A stretch of 64,000 nucleotides of DNA from Diphasiastrum complanatum (GCA_029204225.1 CM055107.1:50671227-50735226); one strand, 5' to 3'. Positions 1 to 11,270 are shown, numbered from the stretch's first letter. Notes: a model not told the origin generated them from the sequence alone. Numbers and translations: made by a program.

Positions 1-302
1 TCCCTTGATTAGTTCTTGGATTAGATCAGCCAAAAAAATAAAATTAAAGCTTGAATTAGGTGCACTAATTGATCTTCTCTGATTTTTTGAGTGTATGTTG
101 AGGTTGAAGAGAGAAATTGCTAAAAATCATAGATTAAGGAGTGATTTTGCAAGTTTGAGACTAGAATCTAAATTTCCATCATTCTAGATTGGTTCACGAG
201 TGATAGGATTGAGTCTATAAGCTTTCTAAATTGCTAGAAGACTTTAGGTTCAGATCTCTTAGAGAAACCATAAGAGTTTCTAGTGCTTTTTCACATTCAA
301 AA

Positions 303-1190
303 ATGGCATCAATGGGTGGATTTTTGCTTGAAGCTAGTGAAAGACTTACATCCACTAATTATGCTACTTGGATAGTTTGAATGGAGTCTTTGCTTGTACT
401 TCATGATCTTTATGACATAGTACTTGAGGTGGAAGTAGAACCTCAAGGAGGAGTTGAATTGGCTAAGTACAAAAAGAGATGTAGAGTTGCATTACACTAC
501 ATAAAAATGAATGTAAGTAATGAACTTTTGAAAGAAATTTCATCTTGTATCACATCCAAAGAGGCATGGGATTCATTAAAAGCCATTTATGGATCCAAGA
601 ACACTTCAGGGATACTCATGCTTAGGAATCAAATCCTTCAAAGCATGAAAGTAAGTAGTGAAAGTGCCCAAAATTATGTCTTTAGGATCAAATATATGAA
701 TAAGGAGTTGTCTTCTATAGATGATAAAATCAAAGATGATGAACTAGTTCAAATCATTTTGAATGGATTAGGAGATGATTATTCCAATATTGTTCAAACC
801 TTTGCTATTCAAGATTCACTTCCTAGTATTGAAAAACTTCAAAGTGTGTTTGTTAGTGAGGAGAGTAGAATGCTTCATATCAAAAGTAGGATGAGTTCCT
901 TATCTTTGAATGATGGTGATGAAAAAGCTAACTTTTCTTTGAAAGGCAAGAAGAAGAAGTTTTCATCCAAGAAGACTCAAGACATAGAGATGGAGAACCA
1001 AGATGGAGTATCAAGTTCCAAAGGCAAGAGCAAGAAGGACAAGAAGAAGCTAAAGTGTTTCTTTTGTGGAAAAAAGAGACATTTTGCATCCGAGTGCTAC
1101 AAGAAGAAGAATGCCCAAGAGAAGGACAATCAAGGCAATCTTGTGCTTGAGGAGGAGGAAGAAGGCAATCTATCTTTGATTAGATGTATA
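303..1190 (+). pseudogene. E0 copia gag with early stop
   Basis: Nucleocapsid precursor of a copia element. The ATG at 303 opens a reading frame typical of the other gags in this window (MASMGG start, then an LTSTNY motif), but TGA at 378-380 replaces the Arg codon of the usual WKVRMES motif; the frame then continues from the ATG at 381. A CCHC zinc knuckle (CFFCGKKRHFASEC) lies at about 1058-1099, followed by Lys-rich and Glu-rich stretches. The protease domain that should follow (WIDSGAS in relatives) is missing, and the frame changes near 1190. Non-functional. Confidence 0.8.
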
Positions 1191-2431
1191 TTTCAAGCAT
1201 GGAGCATGTTCTATCTTGAAAGATGAAAAATGTATTGCTAGTGATTTCAAGCAAGGGAATGTGATGGTTGGAAGTGTGAACATGGCAAGGGAGGAGCTCA
1301 CTCAAGTGGAATTATGGCACAAAAGGTTAGGCCATCGTAACTACAAAGCTATGGAGACCATGGTGACAAAGGAGCTAGCAAGAGGACTTCCCAAAACCAT
1401 ATCCAAGTGTTGCAAGCTTTGTGAAGCTTGTGGACTATCCAAATCTCATAAGCTTCCTTTCAAGAGATCTTTGATATGTATGTCACTTTTATTGATGATA
1501 AATCAAGATACTCTTGGTTTATCTCTTGTCTAAGAAAAGTAAAGTTTTTGAGTCCTTTGTAAAGTTCAAAGCTCTTGTGGAAAAGCAACTTAATACTAGC
1601 TTGAGAGTATTAAGAAGTAGTAATGGAGGGGAGTACATCTCCAATAGGATGAAAGAGTTTTGTGAAACTAATGGCATAAAGAGAGAGTTTACTTGTACAT
1701 ATACTCCAAAACAAAATGGAGTAGCTGAGAGAAAGAATAGGACACTATGTGAGTGTGCTAAAGCTATGAGGTTAGATGCATCTCTTCCTATTTCATTTTG
1801 GGGAGAAGCTATTTTATGTGCAAACTTTCTTTGTAATAGAATGACTAATAGTGCCATTAAAGGACTTACACCTCATGAAGTATTGTTTGGCAAAAAGCCA
1901 AATCTTAGTGATTTGAAAGTTGTTATGTACATATTCCTTTAGAAACAAGGAAAAAGGAAGATGCCACTCCTTTCAAAGGCATCTTTGTTGGTTATAGTGA
2001 AAGTAAGAAAGCTTATAGGATATATGATCCTATCACAAAAAAAGTTGTTGCTAGTATTTGATGAATCTCTCCAAGCCAAAGGAAAGGTGACTTCCAACAA
2101 CACTCAACTTGTCAAAGATCATGCTATGGCCGAGGAGGAGCTTCATGAAGATGAAGACCAAGTGGAACCTACTCCAAGTCCAAGGGTGCCAAGAAGATCA
2201 ACAAGGACAAGGATTGAGCCATCAAGGCTCACTTATAGTGACAAAGGGGAGCAAAGGGAAGATTCTCGACTACTCAACTCTTATACTTTCTTGATTACTT
2301 TGCTTGAAGAACCAACTAGTTTTGAGAAAGCAAATAAGTCTCAATATTGGAGGAAAGCTATGCAAGTAGAGTTTGATGCAATAATGGAAAATCAAACTTG
2401 GAAACTTGTTGATTTACCTTATGGAAAGAAG
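1191..2431 (+). pseudogene. E0 copia pol fragment: pre-integrase, integrase, start of RT
   Basis: The pre-integrase zinc-binding HHCC domain is seen at about 1310-1440 (WHKRLGH, then CKLCEAC). The integrase core follows with DNGG replaced by SNGG near 1619 and QNGVAERKNR near 1716. About 90 bases covering the HSDVH catalytic region are missing near 1475, and the frame shifts at about 1515 and 1940. The RT N-terminus (RLTYSDKGEQ, then QTWKLVDLPYGKK) runs to 2431, where it stops abruptly at an inverted-repeat arm. Replacement of the second catalytic Asp (SDNGG in relatives) by Ser, plus the deletions, make this a dead copy. Confidence 0.75.
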
Positions 2432-2736
2432 ATGCAAAATGCCAAGTTTGGCCTACATAGAACTCGAGCTACATGGTTATGTGTTGTCTAGTTTGATAAA
2501 TACAACTTGCATATAGTTTGTAGACATAGGATTAGCATAATTATGCTTGTAGAAACTCGTGGCAATTCACATGCATTAATTGTAAGTGATCCATAGTGAC
2601 ATGCAAGGCATGCACAAAGTTTTATGGACACATGCATGATGATTTGGACATTTCTAGTTAGAACTAGTAGACTTGTAAAAAGTTGGTAGAATTTCATGCA
2701 TGACAAGTGACAAATGTCACATAGACTCTAGATGTC
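2432..2736. repeat. Left arm of ~305 bp inverted repeat
   Basis: The sequence from ATGCAAAATGCC (2432) to TAGATGTC (2736) is repeated in inverted orientation at 7260-7564 with only scattered mismatches. The arm interrupts E0 inside its RT. It does not resemble any LTR end that I can recognise here. Confidence 0.85.
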
Positions 2737-3160
2737 TCCTTTCCAATGACATATTAATGGACTTTGCATGTATTGACTCAACTTGCCAAAACAAAAACTA
2801 AGATCCAGTCTAGTGATGGTTAAGTATATCAAGGAACCAATAAGCATTCTATAGGTAGTGATGTCCTCAAAGGATGCTTCATCACTTTTCTTAGAAACTT
2901 TTACACTTAGGGGTTTCAACTCCTTTACAATCAATCATGCCAAATCTTGCTAAGATTCATCTAGCATACTTAGATTGACATATGAATGTAAAATCACTAC
3001 TTCTAGTGACTTCTATTCCAAGTATAACTTTAAGAAGTCCTAGATCTACCATCTTAAATTCACTAGACAAGGAAAGTTTTACATTATTGATGCCATCTAG
3101 ATCATTTCCTATGAGTATAATGTCATCAACATATAAACTAAGATAATTGCTCGAAAGTTT
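2728..3160 (-). pseudogene. Copia RT C-terminal fragment, probably E0 inverted
   Basis: Minus-strand peptide with YVDDIILIG (RT active site) and SLSSEFKMVDLG, continuing through a frame break near 2945 to the RT end ([18 protein letters not shown], then SQYMQSP). It sits immediately downstream, in minus orientation, of E1's RNase H, so it is a second RT segment and not part of E1. Its wording is closest to E5 and E0 (SSDFTFICQSKYA compared with GSDFTFISQSKYA in E5). E0 lacks exactly this segment, so I infer that this is E0's own RT, flipped. Confidence 0.65.
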
Positions 3161-3690
3161 GGTGAGCATATCAGCAATGCAAGATGATGTGTCGATGTGC
3201 TCCAATTTGATTTCACCTCCAATGAGCTTCTCTCTCACGAAGTGATGTGCAACTTCGATATGCTTGCTCCTTGCATGGAATATTGGGCTGTTGGCAAGGG
3301 CTTGAGCTGAAATGTTGTCACACATGATCATAGGTATATCTTCTTCCATAATTATCTTTAGCTCCACTAGTAATCTCTTGATCCAAAGCACTTCCTTTGT
3401 TGTTGTAGTGAGCGCCTTGTACTCAGCTTCACATGATGAGAGTGATACAATATCTTGCTTTTTGGAAAGCCAAGATATCAAGTTTCCTCCAAGATATATG
3501 ACATAAGCACTTGTAGATTTTCGATCTGCTCTATCACTTGCAAAATGTGAGTCAGAATAACCAATAATAGAAAGATCTTCACTTTTATACAATAAACCAA
3601 AATCAAAAGTTGAAGATATATATCTAAGCACTCTCTTGGCCATTTTCCAATGATAAACTGAAGGATTTTGCATAGCCTAGCTCAACTTAT
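3160..3690 (-). pseudogene. E1 RNase H fragment
   Basis: Copia RNase H: WKMAKRVLRYISS, then GYSDSHFASDRADRKSTSA, SLSSCEAEYKALTTTTKE, CDNISAQALANSPIFHARSKHIE and a C-terminal CIADMLTKL. At LTKL (about 3160) the frame runs directly into an RT fragment of another copia, so the last ~40 residues and the 3' LTR are missing. The second Asp of the SDxDFA motif is His (SDSHFAS). Confidence 0.75.
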
Positions 3691-4120
3691 AAACACTAAA
3701 TCTTATGTCAGGTCTAGTTATTGTGAGCCAAATTAAGGAGCCTATAAGACTTCAAAAAAGTGTGATGTCCTCGAAGGATCTTTCATCACCTTTGTTAGAG
3801 CCAATTACATTTTGCTCCATAGGTGTTTCTATACTCTTACAATTCAACATATTGAACTTTTTTAACATTGAAAGAGCATACATAGATTGACATACAAAAG
3901 CTTTATCTTTAAGAAAGTCAATCTCTAATCCTAGAATATAGTGAATTTTTCCAAGATCTTGCATCTTAGACTCTTTTCCAAGTGCAATCTTGGTTTTCTC
4001 AACTAACTTGATACAACTTCCTATCAGAATGATATCATCAACATAAATAAGAAGGATGACAATATCTTTATCAAAAAACTTGACATATAAGGAAGGATCA
4101 TAGTTACTAAGATTAAATCC
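3690..4120 (-). pseudogene. E1 RT C-terminal half
   Basis: Minus-strand reverse-transcriptase C-terminus: SNYDPSLYVKF, then IYVDDIILIG (active site intact), KMQDLGKIHYILGLEIDFL, and TPMEQNV with [11 protein letters not shown], ending at a TAG codon in place of the usual Arg. The frame shifts at about 4060. Upstream, a direct junction to integrase (about 4120) shows that the integrase C-terminus and RT N-terminus were removed in one deletion. Confidence 0.75.
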
Positions 4121-5181
4121 TCAGCAAGAGCATTGTGAGGATTGCAAAAATAGTTTGTACAATTTATAGCTTTACCCCAATATTCAATAGGCAAAGAAGC
4201 TGCTACTAGAATTGCTTTAGCACATTCACATAAAGATATGTTTTTCCTCTCAGCTACTCCATTTTGGGATGGAGAATAGGCACAAGAAAATTCTCTATTT
4301 ATTCCTTCACCTTCACAATAATTATGAAACTTGTTGGAGATATATTCACCTCCTCCATCACATCTTAAAGCTTTAACTTTGCAAGAAACCCATTTTTTTA
4401 CATAAGCTTTGAAGATAAGGAAGTGATCAAAAACCATAGCCTTTGAAGAAAGTAGATACAACCAAGTGTATCTAGTAAAGTCATCAATAAAGGTGACAAA
4501 ACATGTTGCACCACCAATACTTTTAGAAGAGGAAAAATGTACATCTGAATGTATGAGTTCCAATGGATAAGTAGTCTTTATAAAAGACCTTTGATATGGC
4601 TTTCTGTGTGACTTTGCAATGGCACAAGCTTCACAAGGCTTGAAATCTTTAGAAAGAGATTTTGGAAGACCAATTGCCTTCTCCTTCTTAACCATAGAAG
4701 ACATAGATGTAAAGTTAGGATGTACCAACTTTCTATGCCACAGCTCCTCCTTAGATAACAAAGCAAATTCACAAAGGTTTGCATTCTCATAAGAATTCAA
4801 CTTAAAAATTCCACCACATCTAGTTCCATCAGCAAAGATCTCATCTTTTCTCTTGATAAAACAAGTATTGGAGTTGAACTTTACATCACAACCATTATCA
4901 AGCAACTTTCCCACACTAATTAAGTTCTTTGTAAGTTTTGGAATGAAAAGAACATTAGAAAGTGCAAGAACTTTTGAAGAAGTAAGTTTCAATGGAATGT
5001 TGCCAATTCCTTCTATTGGACACTCATGATTATTAGCTATGTAAATAGATCTCTTGAGTCCTTTGAAAGGTAAGATTGAGTCAAATGACTCCTTTGAACA
5101 ACACATACGTGAAGAGGCTCCACTGTCTATGTACCAAGCTCCATTTTTCTTGAAAGGTGATGAAGAAAAACTGGACACCAT
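4120..5181 (-). pseudogene. E1 protease and integrase
   Basis: Begins with the aspartic protease (WYIDSGASSRM, active-site DSG). The pre-integrase HHCC domain (ELWHRKLVHP, then CEACAIAKSHRKP) follows, then the integrase core with all three acidic residues visible: HSDVH, CDGGGEY and QNGVAERKN. The frame is open for about 350 codons, to a deletion junction after NPHNALAE. The first codons overlap the gag zinc-knuckle frame, as expected after a single-base frameshift in the original gag-pol ORF. Confidence 0.8.
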
Positions 5182-6079
5182 AATGATCCTTCTCCATCAC
5201 TTGCAACAAAATCTTCTTCAATCTCTTTGGAGAGATTAGCTTGCTTGAGTTGGTTTTTCTTCTTAAAGCAATTAGAGGCATAGTGCCCCTTCTTGCCACA
5301 GAAGAAGCACTTCACTTTCTTCTTCTTGGTTTTTGAGTTAGAGGGATGAGCTGTTTCATCCTCTTCACCATCTTGATCTCGATCTTTGGCTTTGACTTTG
5401 TTGTATGCTTGAGAGAATTGGTTCTTACTCCTTCCTGCTTGCCTTTGACAAAGAGTGCTTTGTCACTTCCACCATGTTCAAGTTTGTTCATCCTGGAGAG
5501 TTTATTGCTTTGTCTAAATTCTTCAAAAATAAGAATTCCTTGGAGAGTTTCTATATTAGGTAACTCCTCCTTAATAGCAAAAGACTGAACAAGATTATCA
5601 TAGTCATCTCTCAAGCCATTCAGTATAACTTGAACTAGCTCAACTTGGTTAATGGTAACACCAACACAGGAAAGCTCTCTATGTAAATCTTTAACTCTCA
5701 AAACATAGTTAGATGCACTCTCTTCACTTCTTTGGAAACTTTGCAAAATCTGATTCCTAAGAGTGAGTATTCTAGAAGTATGCTTTGCTTCATAGGCTGT
5801 CTTTAGTGCATCCCAAGCTTCTTTGGCTGTAGTGCAAGGTCTTATCTCTCTCAAAATTTCATTAGATACATTCATCTTAATGAAATGTAGAGCCATTCTA
5901 GCTCTCTTCTTATATTCAGGAATTTCAACCTGTGCTTGAGGCTCCTCCTCAACACCAAGCACAATATCCATAACATCCTGGAGAATCAAAACAGACTCCA
6001 TTCTTAACTTCCAAATTGAGTAATTAGAAATGTTTAATCTTTCACTGGCTTCTAGAAGATATCCTCCCTGAGATGCCAT
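5127..6079 (-). pseudogene. E1 copia gag
   Basis: ATG at 6079 (minus) starts MASQGGYLLEASERL, followed by the usual copia gag domain (NYSIWKLRMESV, LVQVILNGLRDDYDNLVQSFA). A frameshift near 5320 separates the body from a CCHC zinc knuckle, CFFCGKKGHYASNC (about 5309-5268). The Met is the first in frame, about 755 bases downstream of the PBS. Apart from the shift the gag is well preserved, so E1 is younger than E0 or E7. Confidence 0.8.
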
Positions 6080-6834
6080 TATAATGAAGACTTCTTAGTT
6101 ATTTGGATTGTGATATGTTTGAGCTTGTTCCTATCAGACTTAGAGTTGCTGCTCTCTTTCACTATAGGTATTTTTAAGGTTAAACTACCTTCCTATGTGA
6201 AACACTTGCAACTATATTTGAGATGAATCTCAAATATTCCACAAGACAAGTTATCTAGATCAGACACAAAAAGTGGTTTGAGGCACTTGGGCTGGTTTGA
6301 ATCCTACCTTTGACACATGTGAAATGCTTCAAAAGAAAATACTATTGATACTCAGAAGGCTCAAAGGGTGTTCAAATACTTCAAAATCAGTCTTGATCTA
6401 CAGTTTCTTGTGTTGGATGCTCAAAACAATGGACTCAAAACAAAGTATAATTGAATCAAATCAAAATGCTGTCACTCAGATTTTGGACCTATCCCTATCC
6501 TCTTTAATAGCTTATAACTCTTGCTAGACACATCAGATTGATTTGGTTTCAATTTCTATGAAAAGTAAAGATCAAATGCTTTCCATCAAGCTATAAGACT
6601 ACTATCTTTGGATCTATAAGTAAGGAGAACAAAGGGACTAAAAATCTCTGATTTTCACATGTGCGGAATTCCAGAATTCCGTACTACCTCAATTCAGGTC
6701 TAAAAATTCAGTTCAAGTCCGATTTGATCCAAATACACTTTAGAGAAAGGTTAGAAAAAGTGCAAAACTTTTTTGCTTGATTTAGCTCTTAGCTTCTTGT
6801 ACAATCAGAGTTGTTAGCATGCAAAGCTTAATGA
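6080..6834 (-). other. E1 untranslated leader
   Basis: AT-rich stretch of about 755 bases between primer site and gag with no credible coding. It carries a short palindrome, GGAATTCCAGAATTCC (6665-6680), next to a CACATGTG motif. Confidence 0.5.
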
Positions 6835-6847
6835 GGCTCTAATACCA
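6835..6847 (-). other. E1 primer-binding site
   Basis: Minus strand reads TGGTATTAGAGCC, one mismatch from the TGGTATCAGAGCC site complementary to initiator tRNA-Met. It is immediately followed (plus coordinates) by TGACAAAATTTCC at 6848, the inner end of the 5' LTR. Confidence 0.75.
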
Positions 6848-7259
6848 TGACAAAATTTCCAGAATTCACATGTGTGGGGAATGTCCACAAGAGTGATTGA
6901 TCTTAATTAAGCTTTGTGATTGGCACTATAACCTGATTCTAGATTGATCAACAAGATCTAGTTCAGAAGAAATGGCTAATTCACAATCTAGCATGCTAAT
7001 CAACAGAATATAATAGCAATGAATCAAAGTATGAATAAAAGTACAAGATTTCAGTGTATGAGAATTAGCCTCAACACGAGTTAGAGAGGGAAAGCTAGAG
7101 AGATAACAAGCAAAATTAGTTTAGATCCAAAATGGCATGAGATAGCTACAAAACTTTGGTTCTTCATCATAGATTGTGTGGAGAGCTACACATATTTATG
7201 GAGTTTGATGTAGCTCGAGGTAGAACCACATCCATCCATTCCAAAATGACATCTAAAGT

Positions 7260-7564
7260 GACATCTAGAGTCTATGTGACATTTGTCGCTTGTCATGCAT
7301 AAAATTCTACCAACTTTTTACAAGTCTACTAGTTCTAACTAGAAATGTCCAAATCATCATGCATGTGTCCATAAAACTTTGTGCATGCCTTGCATGTCAC
7401 TATGGATCACTTACAATTAATGCATGTGAATTGCCACGAGTTTCTACAAGCATAATTATGCTAATCCTATGTCTACAAACTATATGCAAGTTGTATTTAT
7501 CAAACTAGATAATACATAATCATGTAGCTCGAGTTCTATGTAGGCCAAACTTGGCATTTTGCAT
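7260..7564. repeat. Right arm of ~305 bp inverted repeat
   Basis: Reverse complement of 2432-2736, from GACATCTAGAGTC to GGCATTTTGCAT. Beyond it, E0 resumes on the plus strand with the end of RNase H. The E1 5' LTR (from 6848) runs up to this arm, and its outer end is not resolved. Confidence 0.85.
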
Positions 7565-7642
7565 TAATGAGCTACATACTTGCATGGTACAACATTTGTA
7601 GCAAGCCAAGAAATCAATATGGATTGTTTTTCAATTTTAACA

Positions 7643-7809
7643 ATTTCGTGAGGGAGAAAGTGTAAGCAAAGGAGATCAAGCTTATTCATGTTTCATTATC
7701 AGATTGCATTGCTGATATACTCACCAAGGCATTGCCTAAAGATCCATTTATAAAATTAAGATTGGCTCTTGGAGTTATAGATAGATCTATGCTAGATTTA
7801 CCAAGCTAG
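7643..7809 (+). pseudogene. E0 RNase H C-terminus
   Basis: Plus-strand peptide FVREKV, stop (TAA in place of a codon), then AKEIKLIHVSLSDCIADILT, KALPKDPF and the terminal MLDLPS followed by TAG (7807-7809). This is the standard C-terminus of copia polyproteins. The purine run GATTTTTGAGGAG follows, and the LTR starts at 7822, so this is the true 3' end of E0's coding region. Confidence 0.8.
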
Positions 7810-7821
7810 ATTTTTGAGGAG

Positions 7822-8641
7822 TGTGAAAAATGCAAAAATAAACTTGGTAGAGGCCAAAAATCTTGTATATAGGATAGACATACATGTGTGGAGCCTGTTC
7901 CCATGTGTGAAACTAGTGTACTTTTCATGTACCATAATCATATATGTTGTACATATGATTTGATTCAAGTTCTAGTGGCTAGAATGGCCAGAAACTAGTT
8001 TTTTAGAGATATGACATGTGGCACCAATCTAATGATTGCATGAGCCAAATATTCTGAATAGGTGTCACATCCCATGTGTAGAGGATAGCTCACACATGTG
8101 GAAATAGCTGAAGTAGGCGAGTTTTTGCTTCTAGAAGATTTCCATGAAGATCTCCATATAGTAGGAAAATAGACCAAAAATGCCCAAATTGGAACGTTTT
8201 GATCCAAGTGTCAAATTGCATGATGGTGACAAGGCATCCTCACACGTGTGAGATCTGATGCATGATCAGTACCTCAAGCTCCAAAAGTGTATATATAGAG
8301 GCTTATTTGGCCATAATCAATGTGAGACACCAATCTTGGTTTTGGAAGCAATTTTGAGTGATTCTCTTCATTTGTCTACATTTGTTTTGATTGTTTTGAT
8401 ATGCTATCAGTGTGTACTTGATTTTCAGGTTGGATTCCGTACTCAGACAGTGTTTCACACTTGTGAAACCAAAAAGTACACCTACCTTCAATTAATGATT
8501 TTCTTGTTAGGATTTTGTGTCTAGAATTGATGTAGATTGATCTTAATTTCAAGTAGATTGATAGATCAAGTAATCTGACAACCATCCCTCTTGAGGATCA
8601 GATTAGTATCCACTCTTGGTCCTTTTTGTACTTTTTGCACA
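7822..8641 (+). repeat. E0 3' LTR (~820 bp)
   Basis: Starts TGTGAAAAATGC directly after the polypurine tract and ends CTTTTTGCACA at 8641, where copia gag sequence of another element begins. It has a TATA-like run at 8289-8297 and paired CATGTGTG motifs at 7882-7911. The right edge is inferred from the near-inverted ends and the change of content. Confidence 0.6.
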
Positions 8642-9091
8642 GTATGGAGGACTACTTGCAAGAAATCATGGTGAATGAGAATTTCAGGCTTCTATCAAGA
8701 GGAGGATCCACTTCCACATCTCAAGTTGGAGAGGATGAGGCAACGTTATCAAGAGGCAAGTTTAAGGGCAAGGGCAAAGTCAAGTGGTCTAAAGGGAAAG
8801 ATCAAGGTGAGCATTCTACTTTTGTTGAAAGGAAGAAAGATAGATCTAAGCTAAAATGTTTCTATTGTGGATTCAAAGGACAATTTGCTAGTGATTGCTT
8901 CAAGAAGAAAAGAGGTCAAGGTGATAAGCAAGGAAATCTAACTCTTGGTGAAGATGGTGTTGATGATCAAAAATCAAATGATGATTCTCTTGTAATGTCT
9001 TCATGTTTGATTGCTAATGATTTTGATATTGATCCTTGGTGGATTGATAGTGGAGCAAGCTCACAGATGAATTTTCACAAAGAGTACTGTA
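8642..9091 (+). pseudogene. Copia E8 gag C-terminus and protease start
   Basis: Fragment starting mid-gag (YLQEIMVNENFRLLSRGGS) with Lys-rich stretch, a variant CCHC knuckle CFYCGFKGQFASDC (His replaced by Gln, which should impair zinc binding), an acidic linker and the protease active site WWIDSGASSQM. It is cut at 9091 by the LTR of E9. The left half of its gag would lie beyond E0, so E0 probably inserted into E8. Confidence 0.75.
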
Positions 9092-9785
9092 TGTTAAAAT
9101 TTCAATTCTAGCTTGACCAATTTTGGTCATATGTATTGTAATTGGCAAGATGGCCATGTAAATAGATGCCACACGTGCCAAATAGCATAGGATGCTTCTC
9201 TAAAGTTTTATTCTACATTCTACATTGTAATGGCACCTTTGAAATAAGGCCAAAAAGTGCTTAGATGGGGTAGAGAGAAAATAGGACCTAGAAATAGCAT
9301 GTTTTTCATTGTTTTGGGATCTCAAGATCTAAGACCCTAATTAGGTGGATCCAATGATAAACTAAATTAGATGTCAGCGTTAGGTTATGAAAAGTTCAAA
9401 AGCCCTAAAATGCTCATATTCAAGCTACTAATGTATTAATATGTGATGGGTTCTCCATCAATGTATGAGTAAAATCAAGAACTTCCTTCATGACTAGTTT
9501 TTGTTTATCTTTTGAATGATGATTGCTATTTTCATATGGCTTTTTGTGATCATTAGCTGATATTGAAGGTTTAGGTACAGTACACAGGTAGCAACATGCC
9601 GTACACTCACACGTGTAAAGATTTTAGCAATATTTTGGAGCCAATTTGTGGAGTTCAAGCCAAGATAAGCTAGAAATCAATACATTGATTAGTAATCTAG
9701 CTATTAGATCTTGTTTGGATCTTTTATAGGTGATTTCTCCATCATTTCTAGGATCAATTGGGTTTATTTTGCTACAAAATCAACA
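9092..9785 (+). repeat. E9 copia 5' LTR (694 bp)
   Basis: TGTTAAAATTTCAATTCTAGC to ...AAAATCAACA, followed at once by a perfect primer site. The start resembles the 682 bp LTR of E2 and E4 (TGTTAAAAATTCACAATTCTAGC) and it shares an ACACGTGCCAAATAGCATAGGA stretch in shorter blocks, but is otherwise divergent. Inserted in the E8 protease codons. Confidence 0.8.
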
Positions 9786-9798
9786 TGGTATCAGAGCC
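9786..9798 (+). other. E9 primer-binding site
   Basis: TGGTATCAGAGCC, a perfect match to the plant copia site for initiator tRNA-Met. A leader of about 250 bases follows and is then replaced by unrelated gypsy-like sequence near 10050, so E9 is truncated. Confidence 0.85.
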
Positions 9799-10049
9799 AT
9801 TCCAAGAAATGAACTTTAATTCATGCTAGAATCGTAGATTTTGATGCAATTCAAGCATTGATTGCTATCTAGACATAATCTATGATTTGTACCTTCAATC
9901 TTTGATCAATTTGAGTGAAGAGGGATCTAATGGTTTTTTATTTATAGGCTTTTTAGTTTCAAAATCCAAGTTGAGGTCATCTCTTATCAATTGGATCAAA
10001 ATAACAAGTATTCTGTGCTTTTTTCTTTTTGATGCTACTCGATTTGTGT

Positions 10050-11270
10050 GTGTACCCAAGACAAGAGGGCATGTGGTGTTCCATTTGTAGGAGAAACCAC
10101 ATTGGGAATGAATGTCCAAATAAGAGTCCAACACACTATCAATCTAGATGTGTGTTATGTAATAGATCTGATCATGAATCTTTTAAGTGCCCCTACAATC
10201 TGGTTAATCAATCCAGACAACAACAGAGACCACTGAATCCTACATATCAATCACGTGTGCAACAGCCACAAGAAGTAGCTGGTACAGCACAAAACCAAAA
10301 AAAGTAGTAGTCCTACAAAGAGATCTGGTGATAACAACCAATTGTTGCCTAGAAATAAGAATCCTACAAATGTAAATTATATTGATGAGGAAGCATCTTG
10401 CTCAGGATTCTTTGTATTATTCAGAGGAGGCTCCCATCCAATGTGCCTACGCTATCACAGTTAACAAACTTAGTTGCGTCTGTGGGCATCAGGGCCATAG
10501 GTTCTTTACCTGTGAATTAAAAAAAGCATACCAAACATGCTATGAAAATTGTGGAAGAACTCATTGTTATAAATAATTTCCCGCTCAAGAGAAAGAGACA
10601 ATACTAGCTAGGCATATCCAAGAACAAGCAATTCGAGTGATGACAAGAGCCCAATTGCAACAAAAAAATGTAAACTACGCTAGATCTAAGGGTAAGAATA
10701 TTGAAGAGGAAGAGTCTTCCGCTGTTTCAATGTCACCTAGATCTTATCCTAATCCTATAGTTGAGCAAGAGCGGTATAAGCAAGTTCAAGATGATCTGCT
10801 ATGAGAGTACAAAAATGAACCTATTCTATTACCTAAGGAAACCAAACAAAAACACTTACCATGACTCTCAGGATTAGAGATCATATCCGATCTTCTGCAG
10901 TCTCAAATCACATTACCTTTCCATATTGTTATGAAATTATCTGAGCCCTTACAAAAGATCATAACCAGAGAACTACAACAACCTGATGAGGATATCGAAA
11001 TTCCTCATCAACAAGAGATTCCAAGGCCGACCCAACAGGTTGATGCTACCTTGTTTCAAACAAGATAGGCAAGAGGCTGCATCATCTTATCTGTGAGCCA
11101 TAAATATCAAGCTTTTGTACAAGCTATCATCGATAGTGGGTCAGGAGTAAACATCATATCGCTATCACTTGCTAAGCAATGGGGTGTCGGGCCTATTATT
11201 CCACCCAAATATCGACTGAATTTAGCTGACCGCCACTACCGGCCATGGTAATAGAAACCTATATCTTTGT
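10050..11270 (+). pseudogene. Decayed gag-protease, probably Ty3/gypsy-like
   Basis: Several frame-broken blocks on the plus strand. Two or three Cys/His motifs come first: CSICRRNHIGNEC, CVLCNRSDHESFKC and a third Cys-rich block near 10475. A charged linker follows (MTRAQLQQKN, then Glu-rich) with TGA and TAG stops, then a retroviral-type aspartic protease core at about 11115-11180 (IIDSGSGVNIISLSLAKQWG). The linker resembles the VVTRAQKQKEL stretch ahead of the gypsy protease at 54.1-53.7 kb (minus), which is why I favour gypsy. No RT or integrase is seen before similarity ends. Confidence 0.6.

Larger units (their letters stand above)
3160..7259 (-). mobile_element. Copia element E1, internally deleted, minus strand
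   Basis: Order along the minus strand: part of a 5' LTR (from 6848 upward), PBS (6835-6847), leader, gag (6079-5127), protease/integrase (5181-4120), RT C-terminus (4115-3690) and RNase H (3690-3160). The integrase C-terminus and RT N-terminus are deleted, and the 3' end is lost at a junction inside RNase H near 3160. It lies between the two arms of the inverted repeat. Integrase wording places E1 with E3 and E6. Confidence 0.75.
1..8641 (+). mobile_element. Copia element E0, rearranged, 5' end outside window
   Basis: A plus-strand Ty1/copia retrotransposon in pieces: leader (1-302), gag (303-1190), pre-integrase/integrase/start of RT (1191-2431), an RT fragment now on the minus strand (2728-3160), the RNase H C-terminus (7643-7809), a purine run (7810-7821) and the 3' LTR (7822-8641). 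A 5.1 kb block with inverted-repeat ends separates the halves and holds another copia, E1. Element boundaries are inferred from domain order and from the LTR ends TGTGAAAAA and TTTTTGCACA. The 5' LTR must lie left of base 1. Confidence 0.75.

Noticed and set aside
2488-2706. 72-codon open frame present in both inverted-repeat arms
   Set aside because: It exists twice because the arm is duplicated; no codon-level conservation or domain supports a protein.
6661-6680. GGAATTCCAGAATTCC palindrome as a heat-shock element like that of heat-activated copias
   Set aside because: Only a TTCNNGAA core fits, it lies in the E1 leader rather than the LTR promoter, and it is absent from related elements.
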